Shown: positions 11,501 through 23,500 of the stretch, piece by piece
How the letters are laid out: each line of letters starts with the position of its first letter
How positions within the stretch are numbered: position 1 is the first letter of the stretch
Assembly: GCA_029961685.1 (NCBI GenBank)
Contig: JARWKL010000012.1
Location: 18,771,227 to 18,835,226, forward strand
Length of the DNA: 64,000 bases
Direction: 5' to 3'
Source: Aristolochia californica
Lineage: Eukaryota; Streptophyta; Magnoliopsida; Piperales; Aristolochiaceae
The notes under the pieces: generated by a model
Told to the model about the DNA's origin: nothing
Database searches by the model: none
The model's input: the letters and a program-made list of their open reading frames with translations, nothing else
Translations under genes and position numbers: made by a program

Positions 11501-14500
11501 AGAAATAGATATAGATATATTATCAAGCAAAACAAATATAAAGCATTTCACCTCTAAATTACATTTTTTCTGTCAACTAGAGCAATCATCAGATCTGGGT
11601 GTGACTCATGAGTGGACCATAGCCATGGGCTTTCCCCCCAAGATGGCTTAATGCTGCTAGTGCCGTGGAGTTCCTACTTCAGTATTTTTATTTTCTTAGA
11701 AGTTTACGACTTTAGAAAGTGTCTTTTCAAAAATTAATTTTTTAAAGCAATTAGGAGTTTATATTCCATACCAGTATCATTCTATTAAGAGTTTCTTACT
11801 CTGAGTCTGCTACTAGGTCTTCATACTTGTCCTTTGTGTCATTAAGAGTTTCGTAATGTTCATCATACATCTATTGATGAGTCATGTCCAATTTGGCTTG
11901 GTACAGTAACACAGATGTTTCCTAGTGCTTCTTAGAAGCATGTGTGTTCACTAAGCCATTTCATACAATATTTTTTTTTTTTGAAATGATCTGATGAGCA
12001 TAGACATCTATTATCATTTAATTTCAGTCACCAAGTATCCAAGTCATCTTTCCGTATCTAGTATCAAAAAACACATCCCAGCTTTTCAGTGTCCCATATG
12101 GGTCCCAAATCTGAGACATGAAACCCTAATTAGTAGCTTTTAATAGGAGTTCGGCTGGCCAAGTACTCACTATTTGAAAGGAGTAAGGTTAATTTAAGTT
12201 AGCATAGTTGTATGGAAGGAGTGCTAGTTTTAGTAAGTTTCTAAGAAAAAGTTGGTAAGAGAAGGCCTCATTCTCCTAAGAAGAGCACCTTGTTCTGTTT
12301 GAATTTAATAAGGTTCTGCTCAGACAACACACCAGCTTGCAAAGGAGGGCAAATTGTTGATAACGTTCACTGTAAATTTTGCAATTTTATATTAGAAATT
12401 GAATATCATTTTTTTTCATTTACTGCCCACTCACTAGACTTGTTTGGAGTGTTTTTGAAAAAAGTTTGAGTACTCGATTTAATTCCCTCTAATGTTTCCA
12501 GATTTAATAAATCAAATCCTTAATAGTTCATTATCGAAAGAGGGTAAGCTTCTTTGGCAAGCTTCATTTTCTGCTTGTTGTTCGGGTTCTTTAGGAAAGA
12601 AAGAAATTGGAGAACTTTCTTTCCAGTTTGATGTTGATTAATATCCTCATTTGCTGTATTTTCTGACTGTTAAACCTAAAGTGTTATACATTCTACTCCA
12701 GAAATTCTCACCATTTGCAAAAACAAAAAATAAATAAGGTTCTAGAGTATTTGACAATTTATCATGCATAATTTTGAAAATCCCTTCTAATATCAAGTGC
12801 AAATCCAATGACAAGTTGTTTTGAATTTGTTCCAAATAGTCATAAGTGCAAATTAGTTTTATTGCTTTCTTAATTCTTCCTATGCCATACCATTGTTCCT
12901 CTAGTAACCTAATAGCATCTTTTTTCAATGATGCTGTACCTTGAGCCTCGTATTTGAACAAAAAATAGTGTTCACCTACACCAATGGATTTGGTTAGCCT
13001 TTTCAGATGGCCGTTGATCAACCCACATGCTGAGGCACACTAATAACCAGTAAACAGTCATCCCAGTATTAATTATTAGCTGTATGAAGGCAAGAAACTC
13101 CATATCTTTTACCAGACTATATTAGTACAGGTCAAATAATAGAGCAGTAAAGTGCTAAGACTAGCCTACCTTTTTGCGTTCTTGACGAATATTTTTCCGT
13201 TTATTTTGCTTCAGGTCCATCAAGAACTCATTAAAACTGAAAAACAAATTACATACGTTATAATAAGCAGCAAAATTTGCATACTCAAGGAAACTTGAGT
13301 GAGTGAATGAGTGAGTGAATGAGTGAATGAGTGAGAGAGGGAAAAATTGCAAAACGGGTCTTTTTCAGGCATAAGGATCTAATTACATTTTACTCAGTGT
13401 ACACACCACAGCAATATGCAAGAGCCAGATTTTCTAAATTGAAGAAAGGGTTAATTGCCTATATACCCCAAAAATAAAGCAAATTATCTGCATACCCCTG
13501 AGTTTCAAGCTAATGCCTACAAACCCTTGTAATACCAAAATTGCATATATACCATTGTAATACCAAAATTACCTATATGCCCTAGTAATATCACCAAAAT
13601 GCCTCCAGACCCCGTCTCTGAAAATAGACAGTCAACTTTGACTCATAAAAAGACAAAAATACCCTCCAAAGAATTGTTAAAGTTGGACGCATTCACCGCC
13701 AAAATGACTAGTCATAGTTAGGGAGTTCACTTCCTAACTAACAAGCATAGGGTCCTTTGAAACCCAAACCACTGTGGAACTATTTTCCCATGCACAACTC
13801 TCATTCTCAGACAAATTAGCCTAAGACGTGAAGAACATGTACAACAATAAACTAGCAAACTGTTTTACCAACAACTTAACCAAAGACATGAAGAATATAA
13901 GGCCACGTGATGCCAACATGGAATGAAAACACACCTAAAAGACCAAGTTTGCACTTCAAAACTAAACCCTGTCCTAAAAAGAATCACTGTCATTATGCCC
14001 TAGAGTTTCTTAATCCAACCTAAACCCTAACGGAATTGAGATTGAAGAGGAAAAGGCAGCAACTTTCATTCAAAATTCATAACTGAAGTGTGGGAGAGGT
14101 TTTAAAATTAGTACACTAAACCCAACCACCCCCTTCCCTTACAAAATGTCACTTAAGTTTCCTCCCTTAAAATTACAAGGATGCCCTCTCTAGCTTAATA
14201 AGTGTTAAGGAATAGTCCCACATAGATTAATGAGTACAAAGATATTAAGTTTATTAGTTGGTAAAGAGGTTTCCTAAGTTGGCTAGTCATTTTGGGATAG
14301 GGCCTTCAACCAAATTTAACATGGTATCAGAGCTATAACTCAAGTCTTGGGCAAGTTTCTTTAGATTTTGTGGATATTCTCTCCATTTTTGGCAATCTCC
14401 TTGAAGGTTTTCCCCACATTTCTGGACTGGTAGGGTAAAATTTTCATTTTTTTCCCTTTTTCTTCCTATCTTAGCCTATTGGCTATTGGCTAATGATTAC

Positions 14501-17500
14501 TGCTTCTATTTGACTAAATGTTGGGATTTAGAAGTGTTTAATGATCCCAATTTGAGGAAATTTCTCAAATCTGTCTGCGTCGTCAACCTAATGCTTGCAG
14601 CATCATCCATATAGCCTACGCCATCTTGATTTCTTGCAATTAGATCATTCTTTCATTGATTTATGGTCTCAATTACTGGAATTGATTACTATTGGTTCTA
14701 AATTGAATGAATTGGGTGCTGCATTGCCCTAATTGAATTCGGTGTGGGGCCCACTTGACTACGCAAATATTGAAATTTGGGGAAAGTGCTTCCCTTTGGT
14801 TAATTGACGCTCCAGTGTACTAAATTGTGGTGTTTGGTGATATTTAATGGCTGATTCCAGCACACGGGTTGCTGTCCAAAGGACTGTTGAGAGCTCAGAT
14901 ATGAAATTCTCTCAGTTTATTCAGATAACTACAATCCGGTTGAATGGATCGAATTATGTAAACTGGTCTAGATCAGTTTTGATGTATTTGAGGGCTAGAA
15001 GAATGGTAAAATATATAAATGATGATCCCCCGGTACCTGTTACTGAAGATTGGGTGGCAGAAGATAATTTAGTAATGACCTGGTTGGTCAATAGTATGGA
15101 ATCTAGATTTAGTAATCAGATTTTGAGTTGCAATACTGCTAAGGCAACGTGGACTGCATTGGCTTCCATTTTGTCTCAAGAAAGTAATTTATCAAGGATC
15201 TATGAGTTATATGTGAAGTTCTTTAATATGAAGCGTGGAGGTAGATCAGTGACAGATTATTTCACTGAGATGAGGGGAGTACTACAGGAGATTAGTACAT
15301 TCCATCCTTTTACTAAAAATGTTGAAGACATCCATAAGAAAGAAAATCAGATTCAAGTAACCCGGTTTTTGGATGGTTTGGGGCATGAGTATAATGCTAT
15401 TAGAGCCCAATTGTTGGTTAATGAGGATGTGACCACTCTTGAGCAAGCTTTTAACAGAGTTGTTCGAGCTGAAGGTGCAATTGTAAATAAGAATGAGTCA
15501 GGTGGAGCCCTCTCAGAAGCAGCTGCTCGTAACCTTCAATCTTCAACTGGTAAGCCCAACGGTCAATTTCATGGTGGTAATAATAGAGGTAGAGGTCACT
15601 CTTACACAATCCGTGGTTGTGGCTGAAATGATCGGGGGATCGAAAATGTGTTTATTGTGGTAGGACTAATCATATTTCTGAGAAATACTAGGACAAATTT
15701 AGTAAACCTACCTGGGCCAATTCTATAGTCACAGATAAGGACGCCTCCTCACACACTAGATCGTATGAGGAAATTCAGCAGTTATTACAGCGATTGGGTG
15801 AACTGACTGTTTCATCTACTGCTTCTCAAACTACTGAGATTCCTCCTTCTTCCTCAGCAAGTGCCACGATGGCTAGTACAGGTATGAATGCACTAAATGT
15901 GTCTCATTCCCCCCTCTTGGATCATTGATTCAGGAGCCTCTACACGCATGTCAAGTATGCCCTCTCTATTTCAATCTATTAGTCCATCTCATTCATATCG
16001 TCGAGTAACTTTAGCTGATGGATCCACCTCTCCCATTCAGGGAGAGGATATAGTTCACACTACTCCACATATATCCTTAGATTCTATTTTATTTGTTCCA
16101 AAGTTTCTAGTTAATCTCTTGTTTGTGAGTCATATAACTAAATCCTTAAACTGTTCAGTAACCTTTTATCCTACTTCTTCTGTTTTCCGGGACTTGCAGA
16201 CGAAGAGGACGATTGGTTCAGGACATGAGAAGGGAGGGCTTTACATGCTGGATAATGTATCCGTTTCTCGAGTTGTAGCTCTCACTACTAAAAATTCTTC
16301 TTACTTGTGGCATCTACGCTTGGGACATCCCTCACCAGCTAAATTGCGTCAGTCTTTTCCTTCTCTGCCAACCGATATTTTATTTGATTGCGAATCCTGT
16401 CAGCTGGGAAAGCATCATCGCTCCAGTTTTCCAGTTAGTTCTAGTCAAAGCACCAAGTTGTTTGAATTAGTCTACTCTGATGTATGGGGTCCATGTCGGG
16501 TTCCCAGCCCATTTGATTTTAAGTATTTTGTGTCGTTCATTGATGAATTCAGTAGAGTCACTTGGGTGTATCTCCTACAGGAGAAGTCCGAAGTATTTGA
16601 TGTATTCCTCAAATTTTTCAATGAAATAAAAAATTAATTTGGTGCATGTGTTCATGTACTTCGTACTGACAATGGTTTGGAATATCTTAACCATAAATTT
16701 TCAGTATTTTGTGATTCTCATGGTATTACCCATCAAACATCCTGCCCTTATACACCACAACAAAATGGAGTGGCTGAACATAAAAATAGACATCTCCTTG
16801 AGGTTACAAGGACACTATTATTGCATATGAATGTTCCTAAATCTTTTTGGGGAGATGCAGTTTTAACTTCGTGCTACTTGGTTAATCGTATGCCCTCAAC
16901 TGTTTTGAGTGGTCAAGTTCCACTTCAGGTTTTAAAACCCAATTGTAAATTGTTTGGTGTGGTTCCTCGTATTTTTGGATGTACCTATTTTGTTCATATG
17001 CTTGGAACTTCGATCGATAAGTTGTCACCTCGGTCTGTCAAATGTGTTTTTTTGGGATATTCTCGTCAACAAAAAGGGTACAAATGTTATGATCCTATTC
17101 GACGGAAAACATATGTGTTAGCCCGATGTGACCTTTTTTGAATATAGTCCATATTTTTTATCATCTACTGAGCTTCCTGTATCACCTGAATCTCCTTCAA
17201 ACTGTCCTATTCCTATTGCAGTTTTGGATGTATCAGCGTCATCGAGTTCTTCATTGCCTCTTCATGTTTACAGTCGTCGCTCTCGTACTCCTATAGTGCC
17301 TCCAGCAGATACCTCTACAGAGCTCTCTTCTCATGATCCACCAACTTCCTCGTTGCTTGCAGATTCTGTTGTCTATGATTTGGACCTGCCTATTAGTCTA
17401 CGAAAAGGTAAGCGGTCTTGTACTTCTCATCCGATATCTAAATATGTGTCACTTGATTTTTTGTCCCCATCCTTCAAGTCCTTTGTCATGTCATTATCTA

Positions 17501-20500
17501 TTTCCCATATACCTCGTTCAACGCAGGAAGCATTGTGCTCTCCAGAATGGAAACAAGCTATGGATGATGAGATGAGTGCTTTGGTGTCTCGGGGAACATG
17601 GAATCCATGTGATCCACCTGCAGGAGCAGCTATTATGGGGTGTCGTTGGGTTTATACTATCAAATATAATGTTAATGGCTCTATTGAACGGTACAAAGCT
17701 CGACTGGTAAAGGGTATATGCAGACTTTTGGAATTGATGTCTTTGAGACATTCTCTCCTGTGGCCCGACTTACTTCAGTACTTATCTTAATATTTGTGGT
17801 TGTTTATAAGGGTTGGCCTCTCTTTCAACTCGATGTGAAGAATACCTTTTTATATGGTGATCTACATGAGGAAGTGTATATGGAGCAACTTCCTGGGTAT
17901 GTTGCTCAGGGGGAGACAGAAAAGGTGCTACAGAAGGCTATTTATGGACTTAAACAGAGTCCATGGGCCTGGTTTGAAAAGTTTAGTGATGAGGTACTAC
18001 AATTTGGATTATATAGGAGTCATTGTGATCATTCTATATTCCTACTTAAAAGGAAGACCGGTGTGGTGATTTTGGTTGTCTATGTGGATGACATTGTGTT
18101 ATCTGGTGATGATCTTGATGGTATTACAGAAGTTAAACAATATCAGGCCACACATTTTCAGACAAAGGATTTGGGCTATCTCAAGTACTTTCTTGGCATT
18201 GAAGTCGCTCGAGCAAGCGAGGTATTGTTCTTTCTCAGAGAAAATATATATTGGATATGTTACAGGAGTATGGTTTATTAGGTGCTAAACCTATAGACAC
18301 CCCGATGGAAGTTAATCATAATCTACATGATACCCAAGGTCCTATACTCAAGGATAAAACTCAATACCGACGGTTAGTAGGTAAACTGATCTATGCTACA
18401 GTTACCAAGCCGGATATTTCATTTGTTGTGGGAGTTATGAGCCAGTTCATGGAAAATCCTCAACAAGTCGATTTAGAAGCTGCTCAGAGGATTTTGAAGT
18501 ACTTGAAGGGTACACCTAAAAAATATCTATTGGTAGAACCACAAAAGAGGGCCAACACCTAAAAACTATCCACTAGTAGAGCCACAAAAGAGGGCCTACA
18601 CTTAAACTGCCTACTCCTAAATTATCCACTCGTAGAGCCACAAAAGATGGTCTACACGTGAGAGGGAGTGTTAAGGAATAGTCTCACATAGATTAGTGAG
18701 TACAAAGATCTTGAGTTTATTAGTTGGTAAAGAGGTTTCCTAAGTTGGCTAGTCATTTTGGGATAGGGCCTTCGACCCAATTTAAAAATAAGTAATGCAC
18801 ATATCAGCTAAGAACTTTAAAACAGAAATAAAGACATAAATAACTCTGCCAACTAAGGCAAATAACCAAAATATCTTTTTGTGCAAGAAAGTAACTCCTT
18901 GCACTTATTGGCCTAATGTAAAGATGAAATATATCAATATTTTATATCTGAGAAGCTGTCTTCTCAGCAATATGGCAAGATCTTCTTAGCCTGACTTTTT
19001 GAAAGCTTGTCTTTTCAGATTCTCCTTCAAGTTCTTCAAACTGTATATTTTCCACTTCTTTTTCCTTTGACATTTCATGTCACATCTCTTGCTCCTTAAT
19101 GACATTTCGGACTGCATCAAACTCCCCTCATTGAGGAGAACTCGTCCTCAAGTCCGGAATATCGATAACATAATTTTCTCCATGATAGGGATCTAAGCGT
19201 TTGAAATTAAAGATATCTAAATTTTTTACATCAAGGGGAAAATGCACAAGATATGCATTATCATTAACTTTTTTCAAAAATCTCACATGGGCCAAACTTC
19301 CTATTCAATGGCTTTCTAGGACCATCAGCAGGACAACAGTAAAGAAACAAGACCACCCAAGCAAAGTATCCTACTTCATATAACACCTGTTTTTTGCGTT
19401 TATTTGCTTTTCTTAGTAAACCTCATTGGCAAATTCCAACCCAGATTTTACCTCTTTAGAAAGATCTCCATTCAACTCACTATATCATCCACTTTATGAA
19501 CCCGACTTGCTAAAATTAGAAGTTAGGTTAATTCAAAGGGACCACATAAATTATACCCATAGACCACCTGATATAATAAAGCCCTGCAAGTAGCAACAAA
19601 GTGTCCCAATTATTTGTCAATTTTAGTAGGTCGCTCTTGTTCACTACTTCAGTCTGCTGATCTGTTTATGAATGGCGGGCACTGCTGAATTTCAACTTTC
19701 AACTACTATCAGAATATCATCATGTTGTCTAGCAGTTCTTGGTAGCAAAAGCCTGAAATCCATACTCAAATCTGTCCATGACTTAAAAGGAAACGGCAAT
19801 GGCATATAGAAGCCAGCATTAGAAGCTTCACTACGAGTTTGTAGGTAAATGGAACACCTACTAACATAACTTTCCACATCCCTTTTTAGTTTTGGCCAAT
19901 AGTTTGGCCAAAATGTCCTTCTCCACGCAACTCTTGTAAGATTAAACACTTCCAAAAAAAAAAAAAAAATCTCCAAGAACAATTAGGAACACGTGAACGA
20001 TTACCTCTAAAAAAGATACCCATTGAATATCATTAATCCTTCTTTCAACCCGTTCAAAAAATATGTAGAAGAAAAAATCTGAATCAACCACATACATGCT
20101 AATCCAAAAACCTTCAATTGTGACAAGGATATTAATGCAGCCTTGCAACTAAGGGCATCAGCTACCCTATTGTGTTCCCCTGCCTTGTATTTATGTGTAG
20201 AATTGAATTCTGGCAAATAATGAACCTATTTGCCATGTCTACAAACAATTACACATCATAAGTGTTTTAATTCAACTGAGGTCCACAAAACTTCTCATTG
20301 AAATAAGCAATGGGCTTCTTCAGCTGTGTGAAGACACAGTACCTATTCCTACCTTTGAAGCATCACGTCCAAATTAAAAAAGAAGATCAAAATTAGGGAG
20401 GGTAAGTACCAATGCAATCCCCAACTTTGCCTTGATGTTGTGCCTCTAGAGTCCATCGGAATTTGTCTTTTGCCATCAAACAATCAATTAGTGGTACTAA

Positions 20501-23500
20501 AATCTTTGATGGACCAATGGTACAAGGAAGCAAGGCCATGGAAACTTTGAATTTCTGTTATAGATTTTGGTACACCACGCAGCAATAGCTTGAACCTTGT
20601 TGTCATCAATCTCCTCTAGATACTTCAGAACCTAAGGATATTGCTTTGGGTGGTCATGAAACTGTATTTCTTGTGGTTTCCAAAATATTTCTCTGTGAAA
20701 AACAGTAAACAACTCTTGAAGGTACTGGAAGTATTCGCTAGTAGTAGCAACTAAAACCAAAATATCGTAGCAAAATATACAAGGAACCTCCCAATAAAGG
20801 GTTGTAGGAGTTGTGTCATAGCTTGCACGAAGGTTGAAGGAACATTAGAAAGGCCAAATGGCATGATCAACCACACATATAAACCTTCGCTTATTTTCAA
20901 TGTCGTCTTCCATGCATCCCCTGGTTTGATCATTATCTGATGGTATTCGCTTTTGAGATCTATTTCAGAAAAGATCCATGCCCCCACAAAGTTGATCCAA
21001 CATGTCAAAAAGGCGCGGAATAAGAAATCTATATTTCACAATGATTTTAATGATAGCTCGAGTATCAACACACATCTTCTAAGTACAATCCCTTTTTGGA
21101 ACCAATAAAGTCAGGACTGCACAAGGGAGAAGGTTGGGCCAGATATACCCTTTCTGTAATAACTTCTCTTGCCTTTGCAATTCCTCATGTTCTTCTGGAC
21201 TCATGCAATGGTGTGGCCTGTTTAGTAAAGCAACCCCTGGGACAAGTATGTCTCTTAGAGGTAGTAAACCTGCTGGTAAATGTGCTTTAGCAGTTAGCAT
21301 TGAAATGTGCCAATTTCAGGGCAGACTAATTTGACACCGAACTCTCTTTGAATTTTCAGAACTTAAGGAGATCAGATTCCTTCTCGAATTGGAAACAACA
21401 CACTTTCAAATCCATTCGAAACCATTATCTCCCTCTTCCACTACACGTTTTCTCTCTATTCAAGACACAATTATCCTGATTTGAGATCGTTGAAATCTTA
21501 CCAATTGGTATCAAAACGGACAATTTGCAACTGTGGGTACTTGTAGAGTCATGAGAGGAAGAGCTTGAGGACAGATTGTTCGATTAAGGGATTTGTAGGC
21601 CTTCCAGGAGGTTTTTGTAATCCTTGGCCACACTTTTTGATAAGTTAGATGAGGGGCTTAAGGGGGTCCAAGTGAAGTTAGACACATTGGCTCAATCACT
21701 TGAAGCCAAATTTACAGAATTGGAAGATTTGATTAAGAAATGGGCGACTCTGCAAGATAGGGGTCTGTGTAGCCTTGACATGCAAGCTTGACTAAGGACA
21801 ACCAAACAGCTGCTAATAGCACAAGGATTATGAAACTCAACAACCCAACATTTGTAAATCATGATGATCCCACTTCAAGGATCAAGAGAGTTGAACAATT
21901 TGTTGATTACCGCAACACTTGGGAGGACCAGAAAGTCGAGTTGGCTACAGATGTTAGCTCTTGTACTTCTAAAACTATGATATAGGTGATAAGGCTGATG
22001 AAGGTATAGAATGAGAAGCTTAATATCCTCCAGAACCTGGGGATGAACCCAAGACCACTTCCACCCCCACATAGACCACAAATTGGCCACAGAAAGAGGA
22101 TGCGCCAAGCTACCACAAAGACTGCATAACTGTTGGCTGCATCGTCCGGCTCTTATAATTACTGAAAAATATTGCACCTATGTCCAATCATACTTTGGCA
22201 AGCAGGTCCGTTAGGTCGCAAATTGAAGAGCCACGAGAAATAGGTTCAAAATCAACCCATGAAAACAGTGAGGGCTGAGGCAGTTACGAAGGCCATACCA
22301 GGGCACCACTAGACAATGTTTGGCCTCACTGCTACCCTCATATCCAAACAACTGAAGTTGAAAGATTTGTTCACAAGATGCTTGATGCAGAACGTTTTTG
22401 GGCCATTAACAACCCTTATTCTTCATTGTCTTCTCAAAATACAAAGAGGACGGTAGTTGACATTTCTACATTGATTATAGGGTTTAAATGCTATTACTTT
22501 GAAGGATAAATTTCCTATTCCATCTATAGAGGAATTAATTGATTAATAGCATAGCACCAAAATGTTTTCCAAGTTCGATCTCTTATGAAGGTACCACCAA
22601 ATTCGTATGGCACCACAAGACATAGAGCAGACAGCTTTTATGCACTCCCACAAGTATTGGCAACGTGTCAAGTCTAGAGGGCCATCCAATTTTTTTATCA
22701 ACAGGGCATTAAAGGAGCATCATAAATGTAATCGACCTATGAGAAAGAAATGTTAATTGCGGTTTTGGCTATGCAACATTGGCAGCCTTATTTGCTAGGC
22801 CGCTGATTTCAAATTTTGACAAATCACACCTCTTTGTAGTACTTGTTTGGCCAGCAGATTAGTTCTGACAAGTAAGAGCATTGGTTGGTGAAACTTTTGG
22901 GCTATGACTATGAGATTATATGTTAGAAGGATACCAAAAACTTTGAGGAGGATGCTCTATCTCGCAGAGCCTTTCATTTTTTATTGCCACTGGTTTTGTC
23001 TAGCACTTCAGCTTAAGGGGATAACTGGTGTACTGCTTATTTGCAAGAAGTTAAAGTGCTCGAGTTGATTTGTATAGTCTGACAACAGAAACAACAACAG
23101 CAAAATGGCCTCTTATCGAGTTCAGCAGAATCTCTTGTTCTACAACAGACATCTGTATGTGACCGAGGATGATCTTCTGCATCAGGCATTACTCAATAGA
23201 ATTTCATTTTTCTCTTCCTGCAGAACATGAAGGTGAATTCAAGACATACTAGCACTATTTTTTTTTTGGTCTCAGCTCATGAAGGATGTGCAGAATTTTG
23301 TGGCTGCTGGTGACACATGGTAGTAAGAGAAGTATGAAACAACCTTCACAGTGGGACAATTCCAACCGCTTCCTATATCCAAGCAAATTTGGGCGCCTTC
23401 GGAATGTATTGATGAAGTGGAAGCATCTTCCTAATTACAATGCCACATGGGAGACCCAAGAACATTTCCACTAGCAATATCCATTTTTTATTCCAAACCT

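Larger units (their letters stand above)
10475..13169. other. Rest of intron 7 of the DUF482 gene
   Basis: AT-rich DNA with an LTR-like stretch around 10,860-11,260, the GATA-type microsatellite noted separately, and one minus-strand open frame of 124 codons (12647-13021). No splice-compatible exon of the host gene was found here. Confidence 0.5.
14203..18787 (+). mobile_element. Structurally complete short-LTR Copia retrotransposon
   Basis: Identical 119-bp LTR lengths (14203-14321 and 18669-18787) and a perfect 5-bp target duplication ATAAG (14198-14202 and 18788-18792) define the element. The initiator-tRNA-Met primer site TGGTATCAGAGC follows the 5' LTR directly. Domains run in Copia order: gag, protease, integrase, reverse transcriptase. 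The RNase H domain is absent; the pol frame runs into a 3' tandem repeat. LTRs differ at about seven positions by eye, so the insertion is not recent. It sits in the 17.4-kb intron of the DUF482 gene, opposite to it. Confidence 0.93.

Noticed and set aside
11360..11551. Ile-Ser repeat protein
   Set aside because: Translation of the GATA microsatellite.
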